Source: Methylobacteriaceae bacterium
GTDB lineage: Bacteria > Pseudomonadota > Alphaproteobacteria > Rhizobiales > Beijerinckiaceae
Length of the DNA stretch: 48,757 nt
Direction of reading: 5' to 3'
NCBI GenBank assembly: GCA_020638135.1
Contig: JACKJE010000022.1
Span: forward strand, 1-48,757
The number at the start of each line of letters is the position of its first letter. Positions within the stretch are counted from its first letter, which is position 1. The notes below the pieces were generated by a model, which ran no database searches, was not told the DNA's origin, and saw nothing but the letters and a program-made list of their open reading frames with translations. A program made the position numbers and the translations under genes. Below, one piece after another: positions 1-7,775 of this stretch.

Positions 1-25
1 CAAGCTCAGTGTGGCGTGAGGGCGG

Positions 26-1564
26 CTACGGGGAGCCTGCCACAATTCGCTCGGCTCCGTCGGCGCGCGCGCTGCGGGCGAAGGCGTGGTCTTCCTCGCT
101 CGTTCGGCGCGCGTGCGCAGGGGCAGGACCGACAAGCGCGGGAAACCGCCGGGCGATTGCCTGACCAACCGAAATCTGCGGGTCGGACGGCGTCAATTTC
201 TGTTCCTTCTCCCACTGGCCGACGGTTTCGCGCGCAGTCGTGAACGCTTCCGAAAGCGTGCCCTTTTCCTTAAAGCCATGGTCGAATAGCGCGTCGCCGA
301 AATAGGTCCATTTTCGGCCGCCAGCGCAGCCAAAGGACGTCGTCGTCGCTGACGCCGCAGTCAGGATCATCGTGTTGTCGTCAGCGAGCTCGGGGACGAA
401 AGCGCCTGAGTAGCAGGCCGATACAATCAGGACGCGATTCCTGATGCCGGCCTCGTCGAGCATGGATTTCAGGGTCTGCGGGTCGAGCACGCGCGAGAAT
501 GAATTGCGCAGATACAGGACAAAGCCGTCACGAGAACCGTGCGACGTCATCGTCAGGATGAGAACGTCCTTGTCGGCGTCCATGCGCGCGCCCAGTTCGC
601 GGAGAACCTGTCCGAGATTCTGGATAGAGGCGATCGGATGCGTCGAGGTCGAGGCCTCGTCGTTGATCAGGCGAACAATGCGATCGCCAATGCCGAAGCG
701 GCTCTTGAGGATATCGAGCGACTGTTCGGTCTCTCTGGCAAACACATCCTGATCGCCATAGCCGGATATGCCGACCATGAAGATGTTCGCCTTCGTCGCG
801 TCGCGCGGCGGGACCGCGTTCAATTCAGCTGTAACGCGGACCGATTGCTGCGCTTCGAGACGCAGGATCTTCTGGCGGGCGGCCTTGTGCGCCTGGCGAT
901 CTTCCTTGGATTCGCCATCTCTCGACGCGCGGAGATAGTTGGAGGCCAATTCCCACGCGTTTGCGGTCTCGGGGCTGAAATCCCGCGGCGCGAAGACCGG
1001 CCAGTAAGGCAGCGCGAAAGACACTAGAATCGTGCAGCCGGTCAAGGCGAAGGCGCGCAGGGTCGGACGGCGGACTTGGGGCGCGTTACTGAATATCACG
1101 CGCGCGGCGCCGGTGAACCAGACCGCGACGGCGAGCCACGGCAGAAGGTAGACGCCGACGACGATCACCTGAACGATCGAAGCGTTCGATCCGCTTGATT
1201 TCGCGATCGGCGCGAGCAGGTCGGGAAGAAGATTGACGAGCGTCGATGCGCCGAGTTCGACCAGCAGGCCGCACGCCTGGAGCAGGACCAGACTGCGCAG
1301 CATCGCGGGGGATTTCGCGACGCTGGCGAAACAGACGGCGAGACCTGCGGACACCGCAGTGTAGGCGATGACGGCGTTGACGCCGTATAGCTGAAATCTT
1401 GCAGGCTTGGCACCGGCGACGAGAAATTCGCAGAGCACGGTCGCAGATGCGACGCCGAGATAAATGAGGAGGAGGGCGAGCGGCGACGAAACGTTGTCTG
1501 CCGTGCGCGGCGCCCGCCAGGATGCGAGGCGCATGGCGTCGGCCAAAATGTTGTTGGAAATCAT
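26..1564 (-). CDS. Membrane-anchored C13-family (caspase-like) cysteine peptidase
   Basis: The 512-residue protein has about five hydrophobic segments in its N-terminal part (roughly residues 27-50, 60-81, 90-110, 128-151, 174-190). A soluble C-terminal domain follows with the two landmarks of the C13/legumain-like fold: a His-Gly pair in LTMTSHGSRDGF (His about 342) and a catalytic Cys in VSACYSGAF (Cys about 384). Bacterial C13 proteins of this shape are known as a family, but their substrates are mostly unknown. The last 40 or so residues are Ala/Arg rich and may be out of frame. A second possible start lies at 1534 (MRLASW). The 257 bases upstream, towards dacB, are AT-richer and probably hold its promoter. 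Peptidase class is well supported; the substrate is unknown. Confidence 0.8.
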   Translation of the reverse strand: MISNNILADAMRLASWRAPRTADNVSSPLALLLIYLGVASATVLCEFLVAGAKPARFQLYGVNAVIAYTAVSAGLAVCFASVAKSPAMLRSLVLLQACGLLVELGASTLVNLLPDLLAPIAKSSGSNASIVQVIVVGVYLLPWLAVAVWFTGAARVIFSNAPQVRRPTLRAFALTGCTILVSFALPYWPVFAPRDFSPETANAWELASNYLRASRDGESKEDRQAHKAARQKILRLEAQQSVRVTAELNAVPPRDATKANIFMVGISGYGDQDVFARETEQSLDILKSRFGIGDRIVRLINDEASTSTHPIASIQNLGQVLRELGARMDADKDVLILTMTSHGSRDGFVLYLRNSFSRVLDPQTLKSMLDEAGIRNRVLIVSACYSGAFVPELADDNTMILTAASATTTSFGCAGGRKWTYFGDALFDHGFKEKGTLSEAFTTARETVGQWEKEQKLTPSDPQISVGQAIARRFPALVGPAPAHARRTSEEDHAFARSARADGAERIVAGSP

Positions 1565-1821
1565 CTTGAACTCTATAAATCGAGATCGAAATAAAACGAT
1601 CTACCAGCCTTCAGATGCTAATACGCGGCGCTATAATGTCTCCTCTATTTCGATGCGTAATTGTATGGTTGGATATAAATTCAGTATTTACGATACGGTT
1701 GAGCTTTGGGCGGAACTTACCGGCATAGCGGGGATCGCGCGGCGGATGTATTGCTGTCGGGCGCGCCGTTCATGCTGTGGAACAAGGGGCGGAAGTTGAG
1801 CGTGGCTTAGGTCCGCTGCGG

Positions 1822-3023
1822 CTATAGCCCGGACTGGATCGCCTTCATCAGCCGAAAACGCATCGCGCCGGTGTTGCCCGTCAGCGAAATCACGAAGCGC
1901 ACTTTTCCGTGGCTTGAGCGTGTCGGCATAGCCCGCCAGCGTGCGCACGCCGTCGAGCGTGCCCGTCTTGTAAGCGGCGCCTTTGGCGTGCTTGAGCAGG
2001 TCGGCGTTTGGCGCGAGCAGGGTCAGGACCTTCGCAAGGCCTCGCGCGGTAAAATGGTTGGCGCGGCTGATGCCCGAACCTTCTTCCAGATGGATTGATT
2101 GTGCGAGGCCTTGCGCAGCGAGCATTTCGTTGGCGACCTTGAGCGACTTGTCGAGGCTGACGGGCGGTCCGAGGCGGCGCCCACCAATCTCCAGAAATAT
2201 CTGGTTCGCCATGTAATTGTTGGAGCCGATGAGCAATTCGTGCAGGAGCTGCGAGAGCGGACGCGACTGGCGGTGCACGTGCACCGGCGAATGAGGCCAG
2301 CCGGCACAGGGCCCGTCGTGATCGCGCCTTCACGCCGCCGCCGGCCTTTTCGATGAAGGCGGCGAGCAGTTCGCCGGCATATTGCAGGCTGAGCGCGGGG
2401 TCCTGGGCCAGGCTGATGCGGCCGCGCCTTGTGTCCGCGCTTGCGGAACTGTCTCGATCGCCAGTGGCGTGATCGGCGTCTGTTTCTCGCCGGAGACGAT
2501 GGTCTTGCCGCGATGCGCGGCGGCGATCGACGTTGAAATTGACCGCGAGCGCCGAATCGCGCAGCGCGTTATAGGATTCATTCGTGTCCTCGATGCCGGG
2601 AATCCGCAGGTTGGCGGGATAGTAGCTCGCGTTCGAGCACGATGCCCGAGAACGGCGCCTTGCCGGTCGCGGCCTTCAGTTCCATGCGCGAGTTGCGCCA
2701 GCTCTTCGGAAACAAGGAATGGATCGCCGCCTCCGCGTACGAAGAGTGGTGCGCTTGGCGTCGAGATAGAAGCGTGTCTCGAAACGATAATCCTTGCCGA
2801 GCGCACGATCCAGATCGAGCCAGGCGGTCACGAGTTTCGTGACCGAGGCAGCCGGGACGAAGGCTTGTCCTGCGTTTTGCGCGACCAGGCGATTGCCCTG
2901 GCGTCCACGCACATAAACGAGCGCACGCCAGACGCCAGCGCGGCGACCTTTCCTTGATCAGCTTGCGGATGCGAATGGGCATGGGCAGCAGCAGGGCGAT
3001 GAAGAGTTCAGGCGTGACCGCAT
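1822..3023 (-). pseudogene. dacB: D-alanyl-D-alanine carboxypeptidase/endopeptidase (PBP4 type), frame broken several times
   Basis: Fragments in all three reverse frames form one PBP4-like penicillin-binding protein. The SxxK box is ASVTK near 2830. The SxN region is SNNYMANQIFLEIGG near 2220. The KTG box is YKTGTLDGVRTLAGYADT near 1960. After another frame change the C terminus reads VISLTGNTGAMRF, and the stop is at 1822. PBP4 enzymes trim and cleave peptidoglycan cross-links in the periplasm. At least four frameshifts are needed. The start at 3023 is a guess: it gives a short hydrophobic N terminus of signal-peptide type. A stretch of about 22 bases near 2961 is almost repeated near 3277 in the next gene. 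All three catalytic motifs survive, which favours sequencing error over decay. Confidence 0.75.
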
Positions 3024-3079
3024 CGCGGTTTCCGCGTTCCCGGATGGCCTTGGCGCGACCGGCAGGTCGACCAGTTCGA

Positions 3080-3302
3080 AGCCCATACCGATGATCTGCG
3101 CGCCATCCAAGCGACGATGGGCGGCAGCGGCACGATCCAGATCGTCGCCCGAGAACGCGCGTAGAGCGATGGGGTTGCAGCCAGGGCGAACCGGAGGTAG
3201 CGGGCGCGATTGCGCCAGCGCCATGGCGATCAGCGCGTAGAAGATGACGTAGAACGTGATGAAAGCCGCGCCGATGCAGCTTGCGGATGACCGAATGGGC
3301 AT
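3080..3302 (-). pseudogene. DUF2842 small membrane protein, frame broken
   Basis: Read across frames, the segment gives MPIR, then IGAAFITFYVIFYALIAMAL (one membrane helix), and in another frame WIVPLPPIVAWMARR (second helix end). This is the pattern of the DUF2842 family, two-helix proteins of about 70 residues found in alphaproteobacteria, of unknown function. At least two frameshifts are needed, and the C-terminal limit is uncertain because no clear stop is visible in the right frame. It lies divergently from ctaA, 111 bases away, and just upstream of dacB on the same strand. Confidence 0.6.
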
Positions 3303-3413
3303 GGATTTTCGAACGTCCCGTGCGCATGCCGGCCGCCGGGCATGGACGCCGCCGCCGGGGGCCTTATCAATCGCGACGCCGCCCGAAGGCAAGTTTAGCC
3401 CAGAGACGCCCCG

Positions 3414-4532
3414 ATGACCGACTGGATCAATTTTCCCGCTGCTGCGTCAGGCGCTGGCCGCGCCGCGAGCGCGCCCGATCGCGCCGGCGTCGTGCGCTGG
3501 CTGTGGTTCGTGGCGGCGCTGGTCTTCGCCATGGTGGTGGTCGGCGGCGCGACGCGGCTGACGGAATCGGGGCTGTCGATCACCGAATGGAAGCCGGTGA
3601 CCGGCGTCATTCCGCCGCTCTCCCACGCCGACTGGCTCGAAGCCTTCGAAAAATACAAGCAGATCCCGCAGTACAAGGAACTGTTCCCGGACATGGATCT
3701 GGCGCGGTTCCAGACCATCTTCCTGTGGGAATGGAGCCATCGCCTGCTCGGGCGTCTGATCGGCGTCGTCTTCGCGCTGGGCTTCCTCTACTATCTGGCG
3801 CGCGGCGCGCGACGTCGGGGCTGAAGGCGGCAACTGGCCGCCGTTTTGGCGCTGGGCGCGCTGCAGGGCGCGGTCGGCTGGTGGATGGTCGCCTCCGGGG
3901 CTCGTCAATCGCGTCGAAGTCGCGCAGGAACGGCTGGCGATCCACCTGCTGCTGGCGAGCCTCACTTTCATCGCGCTCATCTGGATCGCCGGCGGCCTGC
4001 GGGCGCGCGCGGCGCGCCGAAGAGGCGTCCACGACGGCGAAGGTGTTCGGCGCGCTGCTGCTGCTGGCCACGCTCAAGCAGATTTTCCTCGGCGCGCTGG
4101 TGGCGGGGCCTCAGGGCGGGTCTCACCTACAATACCTGGCCGCTGATGGACGGGCGGTTCGTGCCGCCAATCGAGCATCTCTTCAAGAACGATCCGTGGT
4201 GGATGAATTTCTTCGACAACATCACGACCGTGCAGTTCGACCATCGCATGGCGGCCTATGCCTCGCTGGCGCTGGCGCTGCTGAATGCGGTGTTTGCGCG
4301 CCAGACCGGGGTCGCGCGGCGCGGCTGGGCGATCGTGGCGATGGTTCTGTGCCAGGTCGGGCTCGGGATCGCGACGCTGCTCTACAGCGTGCCTTTGTCG
4401 GTCGCGCTGGCGCATCAGGCGCTCGCGATGATCGTGCTCGGCATGACGGTCGGCAATCTCAGGGCGGAATTTCCGGCGCGCCCGGCCGCGCGGTCACCGA
4501 TTTCTTTCTCATCGCGCGCATCCAGATTCTAG
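3414..4532 (+). pseudogene. ctaA: Heme A synthase (COX15/CtaA family), frame broken
   Basis: This membrane enzyme oxidises the C8 methyl of heme O to make heme A for aa3-type cytochrome oxidases. The N-terminal part to 3824 carries VVVGGATRLTESGLSITEWK and the His-containing WEWSHRLLGRLIG. After a frameshift come VEVAQERLAIHLLLASLTF and a membrane helix. After another, from about 4110, come TYNTWPLMDGRFVPP, VQFDHRMAAYASLALAL and VALAHQALAMIVLG. The heme-ligand histidines are therefore all present. Three or so frameshifts near 3815, 4010 and 4110 split it. The last 15-20 codons probably derive from the adjoining IS5 element (see finding). Loss of ctaA should cripple aa3 oxidases, so base-calling errors are the likelier explanation. 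Confidence 0.8.
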
Positions 4533-5400
4533 CGGATGCGAGTTTGACGAGGGCGAGGTAGTTGGCGTCGTGTTTTCGATGAATCGGGTGGCGACGGCGC
4601 GAAAATGCTTGAGCTTGCCGAAGAAGCGTTCGACGAGGAGGTTGCGGTATCGGTAGAAAGCGGCTGAAGGCGCGAATGTTCACGCGCCCGATGGCATCGG
4701 CTTGATTGCGGCCCATGCGCCGCGCTTCGGCCAGACGTGCGCGCAACGCGTCGCCTATCATAGCCACGGTCTGCGAGCAGGATTTGTCCGGAGGCCCAGC
4801 GCGTCCAGCATATCGACGGCGCTTCTGCCGTCATGCGCCTGGCCTTCCGTGAGCTTGATCTGGATCGGTAAACCGTTGGCGTCCACGAGCGCGTGGATTT
4901 TTCGTGGTCAGTCCGCCTCGCGACGCGCCGTGGCATGCATCGGTTTTGCAGTGACGTCCCCAGCGGCGGCCTGCGCTTCGTCGTCGGCCGCAACGTTTGA
5001 CGTTGGCGGCGTGTTGATGCACGCGCACGGACGCGCGAGTCGACCATCTGCAGGTCGCCGTCGTGGCGACGCTGCCCTCGACACGGTCTTCGAAAATCCG
5101 GTCCCAGACGCCCAGTTTGCGCCAGCGCACGAAGCCGGTTGTAGCGAGGTCGTCGCCGGCCCGTAGCGCTCGGGGATGTCGGCCCACGGCGTCCCGGTGC
5201 GCAGGCGCCAGTAGATGCGGCGTTGAGCACTTTGCGGTCGTCGGCGCGCGGGAACGCCGCGCGGCTTGTACCGGCAGCAGCGGCTCGATGATCGACCACT
5301 CAAAATCAGACAGTCCGCGACGTAACGGCGCTGCGCGTTCATCAAGGCTCCTCCTGGAACCTTGAATCATGCCCCGAGCCGATCCGCTACCCGTTTGCGA
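4490..5400. mobile_element. IS5-family insertion sequence remnant (IS427-like group)
   Basis: The element is recognised from its transposase; its exact ends are not resolved. I could not find a convincing terminal inverted repeat or target duplication, so the limits are approximate. The 3' end of the transposase frame runs into the ctaA 3' end near 4490-4530, which suggests that insertion replaced the natural ctaA terminus. The left side ends in a short intergenic stretch before a small membrane protein gene. Confidence 0.55.
4529..5370 (-). pseudogene. IS5-family transposase, frame broken
   Basis: Pieces in three frames match an IS5-type DDE transposase of about 270 residues. LSDFEWSIIEPLLP is the usual N terminus; then GTPWADIPERYGP, FVRWRKLGVWDRIFED and STRASVRVHQHAANVKR around the first Asp region, SRGGLTTK, GQILLADRGYD around the second Asp, and VKLASARIWMR at the C terminus. 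Five or so frameshifts are needed, so the enzyme is not translatable as the sequence stands. Two starts are possible, at 5370 and near 5342. It lies tail to tail with ctaA. Confidence 0.75.
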
Positions 5401-5498
5401 GTTTATGACCTAGGCCGGGCATAGCGAAGATCGCGCGACGGCTTTCGGCGCGCCGCTGAAAATGCCAAGCTGCCGGCTGCCTCGCGGTGGACCGGTCG

Positions 5499-5747
5499 AT
5501 GGACTTTTTCCTGACCCAAATTCTGGCGCGCCTCGTCGGCGGCGTTCTCGCCTTTCATTGCGCGCGCAGTGTCTGGTGTGGCCTGCGGGACGGCAAGATC
5601 GAATTGTTTCAGACCGGATATGTGGATTGGTGGCCGGTCCGGGAGGTCGAGCGCGACGCGGCGCCCATCCTGTTCTGGATCCAGATCGGCATCCAGGCCT
5701 TCTTTTTCTTGCCGTGTCTTGTCTTCGCGATCGTCGGCTGGGTGTAG
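5499..5747 (+). CDS. Small two-helix membrane protein, paralogue of the gene at 29122-29379
   Basis: The 82-residue protein has an N-terminal hydrophobic segment (FFLTQILARLVGGVLAFH), a central GLRDGKIELF motif with an aromatic DWW, and a C-terminal membrane helix ending VFAIVGWV. The second copy at 29122-29379 (minus strand) shares the layout and the motifs FFLTxIxARxV, GLRDGKI, DW and IVGW. I do not recognise a named family. The ATG at 5499 is preferred over the GTG at 5487 because the paralogue aligns from that residue. Intact and probably real, since two copies are conserved; function unknown. Confidence 0.65.
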   Translation: MDFFLTQILARLVGGVLAFHCARSVWCGLRDGKIELFQTGYVDWWPVREVERDAAPILFWIQIGIQAFFFLPCLVFAIVGWV

Positions 5748-5765
5748 CCGGGCAGGGCGTTAGCC

Positions 5766-6000
5766 TCAGCGCTTGCCGTGGTTTGCCCGGAAGAATTTCC
5801 ATTCCTCGATGCGACGCCCGTCCGGCAGGACGCAGATTCCGATCTGGCCCGTCTTCGTGTTCACGATCTCGACGCGGCCGCCCTGCCGCACACAGTAGAC
5901 CGAGGCCGGATTGGCGATTGCGCGCTCGATCGGAAGCGCAGGCGTCTCGCGTCAGACCGGCGGCAATCGCGAGCGCGCCGATCATGCCGCCGCTCCGCAT
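5766..6000 (-). pseudogene. DUF333-type secreted small protein, one frameshift
   Basis: The N terminus reads MRSGGMIGALAIAAGL, a plausible signal peptide. After one frame change near 5915 the sequence continues ANPASVYCVRQGGRVEIV, then GQIGICVLPDGR, IEEWKFF and a stop at 5766. This is the DUF333 pattern (NPAS.YC...GG...G...C.LPDG...EEW), a periplasmic or outer-membrane domain once labelled 'putative hemolysin'; no activity is established. Its start overlaps the end of the DUF1272 gene by 19 bases, so the two are probably co-transcribed. Confidence 0.7.
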
Positions 6001-6233
6001 TTTTCCGGCCGGTGCTTGCGTGTCGTCGAAGCCGGATATTGCGCGAGCTTGCTTTCCGCCGGGCCGCAGGGGCGGGCGGCGAGTTCGCCGCCGCAGTTCG
6101 ACAGCGCATGCCGAGCTTGGTCTGCGCACAATCCCGAGCACCAGGTGCATTCGAAGGAGCAGATGAGGGCGTCGCGCGAATCCGGCGGCAGGTCGCGGTC
6201 GCAGCATTCGCAGTTCGGGCGCAGTTCGAGCAT
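5982..6233 (-). CDS. DUF1272 Cys-rich zinc-ribbon-like protein
   Basis: The 83-residue protein starts MLELRPNCECCDRDLPP, continues with ALICSFECTWC and CGGELAARP, and ends near PASTTRKHRP. These are the landmarks of DUF1272, a small protein with paired cysteines that probably bind zinc. The middle (LCADQARHALSNCGG) departs from the usual CPNCGG, so a compensating pair of indels may be present. Function of the family is unknown. It lies upstream of the DUF333 gene on the same strand. Confidence 0.75.
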   Translation of the reverse strand: MLELRPNCECCDRDLPPDSRDALICSFECTWCSGLCADQARHALSNCGGELAARPCGPAESKLAQYPASTTRKHRPEKCGAAA

Positions 6234-6302
6234 GGCCGTCTCCCGAAATATGAGTCGGATGAATCGCTTGTCACAGAAAGTTGCGAAAGTGATTCATCGC
6301 GG

Positions 6303-6340
6303 TTGTCTCCCTCTCCCCGCGAGCGGGAGGAGAAGGGCTT
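6303..6340. repeat. Intergenic palindromic repeat (CCCTCTCCCCGC type)
   Basis: CCCTCTCCCCGCGAGCGGGA forms a small hairpin. The same core (CCCTCTCCCCG..CGGGGAGAGGG) recurs near 21440, 26400 and 26500, always between genes. It belongs to the dispersed palindromes common in Hyphomicrobiales. Here it lies just after the metY stop and may also help end transcription. Confidence 0.6.
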
Positions 6341-6355
6341 CGGCACGACTTCCGC

Positions 6356-7644
6356 TCACCCCGCCGCCGCCAGCGCCTGATCGAGATCGGCGATGAGGTC
6401 GGCGGCGTCCTCGATGCCGATGGAGACGCGCACGACATCCAGCTGGCGCCGGCCGTCACCTTCTGCGCATCCGACAATTGCTTGTGCGTGGTCGAGGCGG
6501 GGTGGATGACCAGAGAGCGCGTGTCGCCGACATTGGCGAGATGCGAGAACAGCTTCAGGTTCTTCACGAGCGCGAGGCCGGCGTCGTAGCCGCCCTTGAG
6601 GCCGAAGGTGAAGACCGCGCCCGCGCCCTTCGGGCAGTATTTCTTGGCGAGGTTGTGGTAGCGGTCGCCCGGCAGGCCGGGATAGCTCACCCATTTGACC
6701 GCCTCGTGGTTCGACAGATGCTCGGCGATGGCGAGCGCATTGTCGGAATGCTTCTGCATGCGCAGGGGCAGCGTCTCGACGCCCGTCAGGATCATGAAGG
6801 CGTTGAAGGGCGAGAGCGCGGGCCCGAGATCGCGCAGACCGAGCACGCGCAGCGCAATGGCGAAGGCGAAATTGCCGAAGGTCTCGCCCAGCACCATGCC
6901 GCCATATTCCGGGCGCGGCTCGGAAAGCATCGGATAGCGCTTGTCGGCGAGCCAGTCGAAGGTTCCGCCATCGACGACCACGCCGCCGATTGAATTGCCG
7001 TGGCCGCCGAGGAATTTCGTCGCGGAATGCACGACAATGTCCGCGCCATAGTCGATCGGCCGCAACAGGTAGGGGGTGGCCAGAGTATTGTCGACGATCA
7101 GCGGCACGCGTGCGCGCTTGGCGATTTTCGCGACAGCCTCGATGTCGACGATCACTCCGCCGGGATTGGCGATGGATTCGATGAAGATCGCCTTGGTGCG
7201 CGGCGTGATCGCCGCTTCGAAAGCGGTCAGGTCGTCGGGATCAGCCCATTTCGGCGTCCAGCCGAAGTTCTTGTAGCTGTGGTTGAACTGGTTGATCGAG
7301 CCGCCGTAGAGCTTGGTCGAGGCGACGAATTCGTCGCCGGGCTGAAGCAGGGCGTGGAAAGTCAGGAACTCCGCCGCGTGACCCGACGCGACGCCGAGCG
7401 CTGCCGTGCCGCCCTCCAGCGCCGCAATGCGCTCTTCCAGCACCGCCGTCGTCGGGTTGGTGATGCGTGTGTAGATATTGCCGAAGGCCTGCAGACCGAA
7501 CAGCGAGGCGGCGTGATCGACGTCATCGAACACGAACGAGGTCGTCTGGTAGATCGGCGTCGCGCGGGCGCCGGTCGCGGGATCGGGCTTGGCGCCGGCA
7601 TGGACGGCAAGGGTGGAGAAGCCGGGGATGGGCGTTTCGCTCAT
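6356..7644 (-). pseudogene. metY: O-acetylhomoserine sulfhydrylase (Cys/Met PLP enzyme), one late frameshift
   Basis: This PLP enzyme joins O-acetylhomoserine with sulfide to make homocysteine in methionine synthesis. The N terminus STLAVHAGAKPDPATGARAT, the IYQTTSFVFDD box, YTRITNPTTAVLEERIAALE, the GGSINQF region typical of MetY rather than MetB, and the PLP lysine in HSATKFLGGHGNSIGGVVVD are all visible. The frame breaks near 6450. In the shifted frame the expected end LDVVRVSIGIEDAADLIADL is present with a stop at 6356. About 430 residues is normal for the family. Apart from the last 35 residues it is intact, so the break may be a sequence error. A palindrome lies 32 bases upstream of the start. 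Confidence 0.85.
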
Positions 7645-7675
7645 GATCTTAGTCCGTTTTTTATATCGGTACGAT

Positions 7676-7693
7676 CGTTCTTTATAGAGAACG
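7676..7693. promoter_or_regulatory. Palindrome upstream of metY, candidate operator
   Basis: CGTTCTTTATAGAGAACG is an 18-base imperfect palindrome (two mismatched positions), centred about 40 bases before the metY ATG in an AT-rich patch. The position suits a repressor of sulfur or methionine genes (ArsR- or Rrf2-type proteins use sites of this kind), but I cannot name the regulator. No SAM riboswitch is seen. Confidence 0.4.
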
Positions 7694-7775
7694 TTCGCGC
7701 GGAGTCAATCGTCGGCCGGTTTCGCGCCGATGACAAGGGAAAGCGAAGCGCGCCGCCGGCTGCACAGGACAGGCG

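Noticed and set aside
3281..4561. 426-residue open frame on the plus strand
   Set aside because: It covers ctaA in mixed frames; the ctaA motifs are found piecewise, and the rest of this frame is Arg/Ala-rich noise.
7645..7775. Possible SAM riboswitch before metY
   Set aside because: The gap is short and lacks the conserved SAM-II or SAM/SAH pseudoknot sequence; only a DNA palindrome is evident.
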